This document shows, in pieces, positions 23,675-50,346 of a stretch of DNA of 64,000 nucleotides. The translations under genes were made by a program, and so were the position numbers. The notes beneath the pieces are model-generated. The model worked only from the letters and a program-made list of their open reading frames with translations, made no database searches and had not been told where the DNA came from. The stretch is taken from contig OW388298.1 in the NCBI GenBank assembly GCA_936450465.1, forward strand, positions 9,868,663 to 9,932,662. Direction: 5' to 3'. The number at the start of each line of letters is the position of its first letter. Position 1 is the stretch's first letter. This stretch comes from Gibbula magus (Eukaryota > Mollusca > Gastropoda > Trochida > Trochidae).

Positions 23675-25913
23675 GCAGAGAGGAGGCGAGGGAAGAGAGA
23701 ACACTGGAATTTTATCCCTTCCATTGAGAGCAAAACTATTCTTCTCCTATTTGTTTCCAGAATCCATCTTTTCTGGATCTAGGGGCGATAATTCCCCACT
23801 TTGAAATTTGGTGTTTGGTCCGACTCATATGGTCATACTGTATAGATGCCATATAATTGATAGTTAATTAACAATTTAGAATATTTTACTTGTTGGGCCT
23901 TGTACACTGATAGAGTCGATTATGGTCTCACCTCTTCAGGAGTGTGGTCGGGAACGTTCTGGTATACAGATTGGACCTCATTCTCAGATGGGCTGCAGAG
24001 AGAATATCAGTGCCAATCAGCAGTTGTCTCCCTTAGTTCATAGTTGTATGGTCTATTTGCTACGTGAAACATGATTGGTCGATCTGACCTACCCTGTTTA
24101 ATACATGAATTTTAAGTTCATCTCATATGGGTCACTGATAGACTGACTGTAATAACATACCGGTAATACAGAACTGTCAACATTTTGATTCGGTATATAT
24201 AGAGGATATCTGTCTTTTCTTGACAAATATCATGTTTATCTTGAGTGAGGTAGAAAGGTTATATTTATTTATAACTTTTCTACCTCACAAGATGAGATAA
24301 ACATGGTATTCGTCAAGAATTGACGGATATTCTATTTATTATATGATGTTACCCTTGTAATTACGTCCGAAAAGGGTCGTTTTCACGCCGCTAGAAACAT
24401 CCCGTCACCACAGCAACACTGTGACGTCATAAGCCAATTCGCCGCGTCAGACCATTGGTTTATGACGTCAAATGATATCAGTCACTGGTCGCAGTGAAAA
24501 TATAAGTTATTTTCACTGTAGCTTGATAGACAGTTTATTTCATTGATAAATCCTAGTATTTCACTGCTCGTCATATAATAAAACCCTTTTATATTCACAG
24601 TATTATAATTCTTTATAAATTGATCAAAACTATATTTTCAAGAAAACATACGGTTTGTCGCGATCAAAGTTTGAGTTGCATCCTTGGTTCTGTACATACT
24701 CTATCTTTTGTGGCCCGGGGAGGATTGGATCAAGGATCCTTGTTTTTCTTGAAAACTTGCCAACCAAAAAAATAATTTGGACCTGACTTGAACCACGCTG
24801 GATGCACCGCTGATCTTATAGTACAGAAAGCATGTTCTATTTAAGAAATAGAAGACGAGTTGACGTGCTTTATCGTTGAATAAAACATAGCAGGGAGCAT
24901 AAAACACGAAGGGCGCAGCACAACAACTTGTCTTCTATTTCTTATATGAGATGCCCTTAAACATCTACTCGCTTTTATATAAAAAAAAACGTGGAGATAT
25001 TTTGTTTCTAAACATTATTTTTAAAAATATTAATGTCTCCCGTCCTAGAACACATTTGCTAGCATTGAACAATCAACATGACGTAAAATATGACGACATT
25101 TACTAAATTTACTGAAATCACGAGCATGTTTTATTGTCTCATAAAGCACGCTGTCGGTCCCATTGACCGCCTGTGTTTGATTGCCGTGGGTATCTTATAT
25201 ACTGCAATAGGTGCCGCTACTCGTCACTAGCTAAAACTTTACTTTTCTGTGCTGGTGTCGAAGAGTGCAGATGTTGTTATACTAGCACAGGAAAGTTACG
25301 GAAATGCAGCAAGGCTAGAACTAGTCAATGAGTGAGGCTGCCGCGAGTTGTCCGACATTGTTACAGTTCAGATTACACTACCTTCAAATTATTGTACTTT
25401 TTCGGGCCGAGTCCCTTGCAGGATACGAACTCACACACTCAGAGTCTGGCAAATATCGCCAGCACTGACCGTACCAACAGCTTACCACACGACCACAGGG
25501 CCTATAAGAATTTGTATTATTGAAGGAAGTATTATCCCAAATGTAACAATGATAGATTTGTTCATAATCTAAATGGCAATGAACTTCATAGTGCGCTCTG
25601 CTATACTCGCACAGACAAGTTAAGGAAATGCAGCAAGGTTTGAAACTGGTTTGGGTACAGGACTTGTTTCCTTAGATCAGAAACGGATCCAGAGCGGGGT
25701 CCAAGTAACGGGGAAGTAATCTTTTGCCTACCAGAGCTTGAGAAGCTTCAACAGACGGCACCTCTGACGGTACGTCCAGATTGCCTGGTTGGTGAAAAAC
25801 GAATTTGACACAGATCTGGTCTTGGTGTTAACTGGCTTCTTTGGCTCTGGGACCTTTTTGACGGGCTTTGGACGTTTACGTTTCCTTTTCTGCGGAACTG
25901 ATGTGTCAGACAT
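16772..25913 (-). CDS. SNAPC2: snRNA-activating protein complex subunit 2 (SNAPC2/SNAP45), 8 coding exons, 435 aa
   Basis: Minus-strand exons: 25913-25732, 23992-23932, 23582-23528, 21856-21831 (26 nt), 19972-19904, 19379-19253, 17915-17745, 17388-16772. All have GT-AG borders; total 1,308 nt, phases consistent throughout. Residues 1-35 are a basic KRKRKRPKP segment, probably nuclear targeting. About 44-98 resemble the SANT/Myb-like N-terminus of SNAPC2 (IWTYRQRCRLLKLLKL). Next come LQAPIETW (103-110; compare the LQAPIEVW I recall from the human protein), TLYKYISAVL and ESLVIVDLMHSLVDVL (174-189). After a Ser-rich, repeat-bearing linker is LYTLNPFCVPVNIL, like the conserved vertebrate SNAPC2 C-terminal LNPFLVPLELL. 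SNAPC binds the proximal sequence element of snRNA promoters for Pol II and Pol III. The protein is longer than human SNAPC2 (about 334 aa), chiefly from the linker. Identification rests on recalled motifs and should be confirmed by profile search. First ATG of exon 1 chosen as start. Confidence 0.85.
16907..17101 (-). repeat. In-frame 30-bp minisatellite in SNAPC2 exon 8
   Basis: Six units of the 10-residue motif G(R/Q)GQAPAPDQ plus one decayed unit (residues about 327-391). On the plus strand the unit reads about CCTGGTCTGGAGCAGG, TGCTTGACCCCGA. The period is a multiple of three, so copy-number change keeps the frame. Confidence 0.95.
17629..17666. mobile_element. MITE family A, terminal fragment
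   Basis: GCCGTATTCAAGAGAGG, then TTTCAAAGTAATCGCTCAAT, matches the left end of the copies at 648 and 1929 and then stops. It lies in the SNAPC2 intron downstream of exon 7. Confidence 0.75.
18497..18775. mobile_element. Possible short inverted-repeat element
   Basis: AAGACAAACATGTC near 18507 pairs with CAAGATGTTTGTCTT near 18758-18773. Only about 12-14 bp match, so a chance inverted repeat is possible. Within a SNAPC2 intron. Confidence 0.3.
18802..19104 (-). pseudogene. Possible THAP-domain remnant
   Basis: A minus-strand frame contains NYHPRVCTAHFLSGNKD, resembling the C-x2-H end of a THAP zinc finger. The matching N-terminal Cys pair is not found in the same frame, and no splice context supports an exon. 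It lies in a SNAPC2 intron. A chance match cannot be excluded. Confidence 0.25.
19618..19843. mobile_element. MITE family F, intact copy (hAT-like, 8-bp TSD)
   Basis: 226 bp. The left arm begins AACTTCCAAACGCAAGGC and is mirrored by CTTGCATTGGGAAGTT at the right. Target duplication AGAGACCA lies at 19610-19617 and 19844-19851. Same length as the copy at 44547. Confidence 0.9.
20541..20928. mobile_element. MITE family G, copy 2 (8-bp TSD)
   Basis: CATCCTCGGTTACCCAGGG at the left, CCCTGGGTAACCGAGGATGG at the right. TCTTAGCT flanks it at 20533-20540 and 20929-20936. In the SNAPC2 intron between exons 4 and 5. Confidence 0.9.
21038..21275 (-). mobile_element. tRNA-derived SINE family B, copy 1
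   Basis: Read on the minus strand, the head has TGGTGTAATGGTAAAAG and GGTTCGAATCCCG, like A and B boxes. The body contains TTGGGCAAGGCACTTCATCC and CAGTCCACCCAGGTGT. A better-preserved copy is at 31140-31405. Confidence 0.75.
21486..21550 (+). repeat. GAGTGAGTGAGT SINE-like element
   Basis: GTGAGTGAGTGAGTTATTG, TTTAACGCC, ACTTGGGCAATATTGCAGCC, ATTAGCGGCG. It is related to the inverted piece at 15188. Elements with this opening are very common in abalone and related snails (recall). Confidence 0.7.
22210..22631. mobile_element. hAT-like MITE with perfect 8-bp TSD GTTAGGAT
   Basis: Starts TAGGGCTGAGTATC and ends GTTACAGCCCTA. GTTAGGAT lies at 22202-22209 and 22632-22639. The interior is full of CACGATACGATA-type motifs. 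422 bp, in a SNAPC2 intron. The element at 30601 has similar termini. Confidence 0.9.
22746..22948. mobile_element. MITE family E, copy 2, truncated
   Basis: TTAA, then AGGGACACCGCGTCGAGAAT at the left. The right end stops at CCCTCGACGCAG and lacks the final GTGTCCCT and TTAA. Confidence 0.8.
23644..23673 (+). repeat. Thirty-base poly-G run
   Basis: Thirty consecutive G, preceded by another seven-G run. It lies in the SNAPC2 intron about 60-90 bp upstream (minus sense) of the exon 3 acceptor, where the transcript would carry poly-C. Exact length is prone to assembly error. Confidence 0.9.
24202..24331. repeat. Large near-perfect hairpin (stem about 60 bp)
   Basis: The left arm has CATGTTTATCTTGAGTGAGG, then TAGAAAGGTTAT; the right arm mirrors it (ATAACTTTTCTACCTCAC, GATGAGATAAACATGG) around an ATTTATTT loop. 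A smaller inverted pair is at 24842-24863 and 24925-24945. Either a foldback element or a source of double-stranded RNA in intron 1 of SNAPC2. Confidence 0.75.
25390..25515 (-). repeat. tRNA-like SINE head fragment
   Basis: On the minus strand GAGTTCGTATCCTGCAAGG resembles a B box, with a tRNA-like GTGGTCGTGTGGTAAGCTG upstream. A similar GGTTCGAATCCCGTAAGGAA occurs in the duplication at 39949. Confidence 0.4.
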
Positions 25914-25976
25914 CTTGCTTCTGTCAGATGTATTTCTAGAATGGAAAAGAGTTCAAATGAATATTTATTAACAGTT

Positions 25977-27039
25977 AATGTTCTTGCGATAATTGTTAGA
26001 AAATATATTTCTGTCAGATGCATTCCTCGAATGAAAAAACTTCAAATGTATATTTATAAATGTTCATTCAGATGTGTTACATTTTGAGATTTCTTTGCAA
26101 TGGAACAAATGCATTAAACAAATTGACGCAGTTCTAGAATGAAAACAGTTTCATCCTTTGTGAAAAGAGAGAATGTGTGAAGAGCGTGAAGATATTTTGA
26201 ATGTATTTGGAAAATATGACCAAATGACAAATATTTGCTTTTTCAGATTTCAGTACTGTGGAACTGATGTATTAGCCATGTTAATTTTGTCAGATGTACC
26301 CCTGGAATGAAGACGAGTTTTTCATAAATATTAATTAATGTGATTTATTTTTCACAACTTGATAGAGACGAGCGCAAATTTGTTACAAAATTAAAACAAT
26401 GAGAACTGAAGCCATTCATTAAGCCTGCGGGTGGGGAAAAGTTCGCCACAGCATAACAGCAAATTGTTTATTAGTTTTATGAAACGTTATGTGTTACTAT
26501 GTGAAAATTCTATCAGTGCACATCTATTATTATTAAGAATTTGAAAAATTAGGTACAATATAGCTTGTTTTCATTTCATATAATGCACAAAATCCAAGAT
26601 GGCGGATTTTGCCAACAGCACAACCCCTTTAATGATAAGTAGTAAGTTACGGTACTTTGTGGATATACATCAACGCATGTTTTATCATAAAAAAAACTGA
26701 AAACTTGTAAAGTTAACTTAGTTAGTACTTTTACTGTGTTTGACATTTTAAGTAATACAGAAAAACAAGATGGTCGCCAGGTGTATGCTGAAGATAGATC
26801 TTTCCCTGCAGGGCTAACCCATATAACAGGGCTCGTTATTCTGCTATTTTACTTCTGTTCTAGAATATTATTTTATCTATCGGACATGCACAGAAGTTGT
26901 TTTCCCATCGAGGCGATGACGCCCTGTATGTTATTAAAAGTCCATCCATTCTGTTGTTTGGGATTACATTTGCCAAACATAATAAATTGTGTTATTTCAT
27001 CGAGAAGTACTGACTGTTGCCGAAAATTGCCATTTTGAT
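25977..27039. other. SNAPC2-GSK3 divergent intergenic region, distal part
   Basis: It should hold the SNAPC2 promoter. No core promoter motif was identified. A CCAAGATGGCGGATTTTG motif near 26590 resembles a YY1-type AAGATGGCGGC site but its distance to the gene is unclear. Confidence 0.35.
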
Positions 27040-27625
27040 GACAATTGTCTCAGTATACCACCAACGATATAATAAATGTAAAAGTAGTGATTTCTGATCG
27101 AAAACCGAACAATGCACCGAGTGTGGCACGCGCCAATTAGTCAAACGTAATTTTAGAACTTTATTTACAAGAGACAAACAGACATCTTAAGGTTGATAAT
27201 GTTTAATAACTCTTATATACTACTGTGCATGTAAATGGAACGTTTAGTTTCGGTTTCTGCACATGCATAATGATATTGCTCAATTATAATTGGATACTAT
27301 TAATTATTATATACAGTCAGGCCTCGATAATCCGAACGCTTCCATTTTTCATCAAAAACGTTCGGATAGTGAAATGTTCAGACTACTGAGTACTGAGGAC
27401 TTCTAAAGAGATTAGTTGGTTACATCTTTCTACCGTTCGGAAACTGCGAGATTCGGATTATCGGTGGCCGGATTATCGCGGCTTGACTGTATTTGACGAT
27501 AGGGGATGAATATGCAAGTTGAGTGAAATTATTTGAACTGAAATTAGCACATATTATACGTTGGCACATATTAAAACAAAATAAAAATTTATGAAACACA
27601 ATGGATGCATCTTTAATGCCAAAAC
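27040..27625. repeat. Dispersed repeat family R, copy 2, split by a pogo-like MITE
   Basis: Contains GTGATTTCTGATCGAAAACC, GCCAATTAGTCAAACGTAAT and GGGGATGAATATGCAAGTTG as in the other copies. The element at 27314-27489 is inserted in the middle, so R is the older insertion. Confidence 0.75.
27314..27489. mobile_element. pogo/Tigger-like MITE (176 bp, TA duplication)
   Basis: Begins CAGTCAGGCCTCGATAATCC and ends GGATTATCGCGGCTTGACTG. TA lies at 27312-27313 and 27490-27491. The termini closely resemble Tigger-type ends. Confidence 0.9.
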
Positions 27626-28592
27626 CTTTTTATAAACAGTGCATGTTGCTCTTTAATTATCAAAAGTTTTTCATTTGATTCCTAGATAATTAAGTCTTCT
27701 TTAGAATGTAAATATTAATTGTGAAGATTTTTTATAATAGATATAATATCAGTTATACTACTGTATCTTTTTGTTTTGAGGTAATAAATGCAATAAATAA
27801 TATTTTTTTTAAAATCCTATGGAATTTTCAGAATTTCAACAGATAAATAGGCCTATATATAAGATTATTACATGCAGATTATATTTTCATAATAGTTTTG
27901 ACTGACAAGTTAAAGTGGACCTTTTTGCCTATATTTATAGTATCGATACAGAATATTGTATGTTCGTCAAAATAACCAAAGAAAGCCAAATTAGAAAGGA
28001 TTATTGCCTTTTCTATTCAAATACCCCTAAACAAGGGAGGTTTACCATTATTTTCCCACACTATCAGATCAGATGGAATCTCAGACCGACCTGCCTGTCG
28101 AAATGAACGAGCACTTGGGTTAGCAGCACATTATGTGTTCACGTCATCACTTTTGTGGTTCGCCATTCGCTTCGGGAGTATTCGTCTATGTCCGGTTTTT
28201 CCCGTTATGAGGAACGCTTGGTTTTGATTGGGTAACGATGGTTACCGAGGAGGTTTTTCACTGCTGCCTCTCTCGTCATTGTACGGAACTGATCAGCCAT
28301 TGGAAACGAAATCAAGAAGACGACAAACAATCATCATCTTTAATCAACTGATTAGCTCTATAACGGTCTTTTCTGGTTACGTATACCAGTGAGGTGTTTA
28401 CATAAGGCATTCTTCTTGGTTTCAGCAAAGTACAGGTACTCCGATGCCTTGAATAAAGGGAGAAAATTTCCTTTTTACTAGCGTCGTCGGAGAGTTTTGA
28501 GGCATTTTTCGGATCAACTCTTGGAAATGTAACAGCTCTTTCGTCTTTGGCACGGAAGCTAAAAACATAGTAAAAACCCACGACGCTACACT
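27626..28592 (+). promoter_or_regulatory. GSK3 upstream region and probable 5'UTR
   Basis: The region before the GSK3 start becomes less AT-rich from about 28100, as expected for a 5'UTR or promoter. No TATA box, initiator or defined site is claimed. No other coding frame is supported. Confidence 0.4.
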
Positions 28593-45707
<17,115 letters not shown>

Positions 45708-48700
45708 GGCAGGCCATTGCTAGCGTGCTCGTACCAAAACCATTATTTATGTGAATCAGTTACAATCATGACTCCTTGAATTGTTGCAATACACCCGCCA
45801 TGATGGTCAGCAGTTTTGCCTGGTCAACTCATTGTACAAGATTCTTCCTAACGACAGTCGGACATCGTGACTGGCCAGCATGTAGGTTGGTCTGATAGCA
45901 CCAACATTTCGATGGTCATCCCTTGACTGTCGGCTTGAGTTTGGTTGCATGCTACACAAGGCTCTGGACTCAGATGTCATGTCTGTCGCTGGATTGACTG
46001 ACAGATGCTTAGTAAAGGATTGACCATCATTGGTCAGGGATGTTTAAAAGAGGGACCTTTAGCTCAACGAAAGCTTTCTCAATACTGAGCATGTAAGGGT
46101 AAACGTTGCCAAGCTTACAATGAGAGAGAGTGATAATGAGGATTGTTTGGGCAATTCTGTCCTATAGTAGGAAAAACTCTCATGTAGTGGACTTATGGCT
46201 GTGATGTGTGCGGACTAGACTGTACAAGCTGCTGAAGATATTTGGCAATTTGAATCTTTGAGCAAGAGAGAGATGTGGTTGGATGTCCCAAGATTATACT
46301 CGAGAGGATCTATGGGACATACTGAAGGGGTCCTATTGATGCTGAAGGTAATCAAAAGGATCCTAAAGTATCTTCAGGGATTAACTAAGGTTGGCCTAAA
46401 GGTATCTTCAGGGATTAACTAAGGTTGGCCTAAAGGTATCTTAAGACTTCCCTATGGTCTTAAAGGTTTACCTGAGATTGTCATAAAGGTATCGATATCC
46501 AAGGGTGTCCTAATAGTCCACCTCAAGGTTGACCTAGAGAGGACCTCAATGGTATTCTGTAACAAATCCTGCAGGACATCGCGAGGGTATTCTACAAGTA
46601 CATGAGGAGAAAGCTGACTAGCGTCCTGAAGTGAATCAATCAATCAATCAATGGTCAAGGGTGTTGTCTGCTACTGATGTGCTACTTGTGATCAATGTGG
46701 ATGCAGAGTCGTCAGCTTCAGTGTCCTCTCTCTCCCAGTTGTGTTCCATCTTTCAGACACACCAACATTGTACGTCCGTATGTACGTACGTACCTCTGTA
46801 CCAGTTCACTAGTAGTCCTGCCTTCTGTACCATGGTACAAGGAGACCGAGGGAACACGAGGGACAACAAAGCACACATTATTTTTACCAGTATACTAAAC
46901 TTGTTGATTGCGTGTCATATTTTAATTGTACCTTTGTATGACTGACTGTGTGTGTGAAGAGAGCAAGCTCGTTCTGGATGGTAGAAGTATAATGGATGCT
47001 TTATGATTAGCTCGCTTGGTTTTAAATGTTATTTTCGGCTGGATATTGTCCATCGCCATTTGATATTGGTAGAGTGCAGTGATAAGCTACTTACGAGAGC
47101 AGATCTGACTCCTAGGCAAGTGTCAGATGTTAGATTAAACAAGGTGTCACATTTGTTGAATTTAATTGAGTCATGTCTGTGTGTCTGTCCACCATCATAA
47201 AACAGTCATCTTTGCCTATATTAGAAGATAGCACAGGACATTCCTCAAGGAAATTATAGAACTGCGACCAAGTGTGACCAGGGAAGGTTATGATTTGACC
47301 GCAGTGCTAACATTGGTTTTAGGCATGGACTCCATCAATTATGTCACTAGCAGTCGTACAAAGCATTTTCAGTAGAACAATGCAGGCCAATGAATTATGA
47401 CTTAGAAATTGATGACTGTACCTCTGACTACTCGTTGTTGACCAATATTGCACTGCCCTCCAATGAATGGCATGGTAATTTTATTATTTATCATTGGGTG
47501 TGTTTTTAGGATCACTTGTTATCACGTGTGTTCACGGAAATTCAAAGTTCTTTGTCATAGTTTTAGCAGAGTTTTACCTTTGTTAATTATCCCTGTTATG
47601 TTAAGTTAATTTCTGGAAGGAGCCGATTTCTAATTTAATAATTCTGAATTAAATCTTCAACTTAATGCTTCAGATAAGTGTTATAATTTTAATCTTTACC
47701 TATAGTATTAGTTCTGCCCGGAATGTATTAGAATATAAAGAATTTATCAATTCATAAACATGTATTTTTTTTAAAGATTTATATCTCCAGAATCTGGAGT
47801 CGACTGCTAAAAAGGTTATCACAATTATTTGATCTCAGTGAAATTGTTGTTGGTAATTTCTCTTCTTTTCCTTCATACCATGTGGTTATATCTAGTCTTG
47901 TAGTAAATTTACGTCTGTTGTGTTAGTACTTCAAATCCCATTTGCACATAGATCCAAGTTCTTGTTTCGTCTGTTTTGTCGACTGTCGAAAGTTTGCCTT
48001 GCAGCATGTTGAGATGACCCTGTGACCTCGTCTGACAGAACTCGAAACATTGTCATCTTCCTGCAAGTGTTTGATCTCTCCAATTTATAAACAATGGGTT
48101 TGTGTCAGGCGTCTGGGTAATAACGTTATTTCGGGGTTATCAGCTCTCCCGAGGATGATACCATTTTCTTCATAAGATCTGATTATATGAATTATTTATG
48201 CCACAAAATGAACTTTGAATAGCTTGACCTAGTGTTAGGTTATCATAAGGGTGAAATAAAGAATACCAGCATTTTGAATTTCTATAGTTTTATCTGGATT
48301 TGTAAATCTAGGCAGAGTGAATAATATATATATCGCTGAAGGAGTTTTGTTTTTAGTTATCTACAGGACTACCTGTATCCATCCATCTTGAGTTATTGTA
48401 AAGCTTTTATTCTCAGATTATGAAGAGTCTATTTCAACACAATTTCCCAATTTGCATTTATTAACGATTGAATTTGTTATTTAAAACTGTTAATATTCAC
48501 ACATCTGACACAAGCTCATTTCTTTGAGTGGAGAGATCTTGCACTCGGCGGTTGCTGATGTTAAACAGCCAATTTTACCCTTGTGTGTTAATTAAGTTTT
48601 AAATGTATATATGAATAAATATATATAAATATACTTGTAATTATGTAGTTGTAAATAGATAGACGTGTGTAAATTACCCTTTATGTTTGTGTCACATGAC

Positions 48701-49890
48701 CGGTCAAAGTTCAAATTTCAAATGAAATTAGGCTTGCATTTCATGTCATGAGATGATTGAAATATTTCACCAGCCATGACCTCATATGTGGGTACTGGCA
48801 AATACTCTAGCCTGATTACCAAGGAGCATCACTCCTTCAAACATGGCCAACACTGGACCTGTTGCACTATTGTTTAAATGTGATGTCTCTTGTGCAAATA
48901 TTGTACAGAGTTAATGGCATGCATGAACCTTAGGTCAAGGTCGTTTCAGAGGTCGTTAACTCAATCTCTGCTGCTGATCGGAACTCTGTAGCAATTGCAG
49001 TTTGCATAATTCAGTATCGGATGTTTCAGTATCGCTTCTCCAGTGTAGTTGGTTGTCTTCTGTAGTTATCACACAAGGTTTTGTTTTCACAACTTGATAC
49101 CATGGTTTGCTGATTGTGTCCATCGAAGATTACTCGTTTCCAGATCATTTGATGTAGCCTAAAATGAGGTCGAGTCTAGCTCAACGCTGTCACTTGTCAT
49201 GCTTTTTACAAAAAAAATCATTTCAAATTTTCATTCTCCAACAAGTTTGACCAGTTTGACAACAACTTGGAATGTTACGAGTGGTGAGTGATCTTGAAGA
49301 CATGCTGGGTGACCTCTGCTGACAGTTCCTCTAGTCCTGGGGTCAAATTTGGATTACTGGAACTATCAACATTTTCTCCTTGTCTTCAAGAAAGCTCGAC
49401 TTGTCTGTGTGGATGTGCAACATGTGGCTTAATGCTGGTCATGTGACCTAGTCATGTGACCACATTTGACCTCTCCATGTAACAATCTGTCACTCCTGAC
49501 TGGCTCTGATAGTTGTCAATTTCTGTGATGTCTGTTTCGAAGTCGTCAACTGTATATATATATATAATATCAGACTGAACCAGACGTACCGGAAGAGGCA
49601 TTGGACCTAGCATCAATTAGCTGATCTTTCTCTTAAATCTCTTGATCCAACCTTTCTGCTCTAGTGTTAAATACGGGCCTCAAGCCTGCCTGCCTGCCTG
49701 CCTCGGTCCATTTCCAGCTGTGTTTGATGCATGGTGCCTTTTAGAGTTAAGTTTCTGTAAGCATGGTTGCTGGTAACACAGGATATTTGTATGAAGGTTC
49801 ATTTTGTACATCATGTCTCTATTGTCTTTGGTTGTCAGCGCAGTCAAAATGTGTAAGCTGTAAATAAAATTTCATTCAGAGATTTGATTG
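45708..49890 (+). other. Probable long GSK3 3'UTR
   Basis: About 4.2 kb without coding frames of interest after the TGA. Contains a 34-bp duplication (TATCTTCAGGGATTAACTAA, about 46369-46440), AATC and TGCC microsatellites (46635 and 49687) and several internal AATAAA. Long 3'UTRs are usual for GSK3; its extent here is inferred from the signal at 49863. Confidence 0.6.
49863..49868 (+). terminator. Candidate polyadenylation signal of GSK3
   Basis: AATAAA in TAAGCTGTAAATAAAATTTC, followed by a T/G-rich stretch (TTTGATTGTTTCTGTTTTC). Internal signals at about 48250 and 48610 could give shorter forms. Confidence 0.55.
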
Positions 49891-50202
49891 TTTCTGTTTT
49901 CTTTGAAATGAGATATACACTTAACTATACTTAGCTCGCAGATTTATTTTAATTACAAGAGAAAGTAAATAGGAAGATCTTAAATGGAGTTGGAAAGTTG
50001 GAAAGAATATTAATCAACACTATTTTTTTACCAACATAAATGTGATGTCAGAAGACATGATTTAGACATAAACCTTGGCTCAACAAGTTCATATCATCTC
50101 AAGCAGCAATTTGAGGATACAGTATTTGGCAGTAAACGTACAAGCGAAATGAAATAACAGACATCAAGGCAACTCTGAGTCACCATAGAAGCTTTGTGCA
50201 AG

Positions 50203-50290
50203 AGGTGAGATGAGGCGAGTTGAGGTTTAACGCCGTTTTCAAGAGTATTTCACTTATATCGCGGCTGCTAGTATTATGGCAGGGAGAAAC
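50203..50290 (-). mobile_element. SINE family A, 3' fragment, inverted
   Basis: GGTTTAACGCCGTTTTCAAG, GTATTTCACTTATATCGCGG, CTGCTAGTATTATGGCAGGG is the reverse complement of the SINE A tail. Confidence 0.8.
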
Positions 50291-50346
50291 TATTACATCT
50301 AGGTGAATGAAATTTTACATGGAGGTAGTCCAGATGATACTCTTCA

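Noticed and set aside
23538..23804. Gly-rich 80-88 aa plus-strand frames
   Set aside because: Created by the 30-base poly-G run; the only supported coding here is SNAPC2 exon 3 on the minus strand.
25748..26023. 91-aa minus-strand frame overlapping SNAPC2 exon 1
   Set aside because: Different frame of the same exon; the MSDTSVPQKRKRK frame joins the rest of SNAPC2 in phase.
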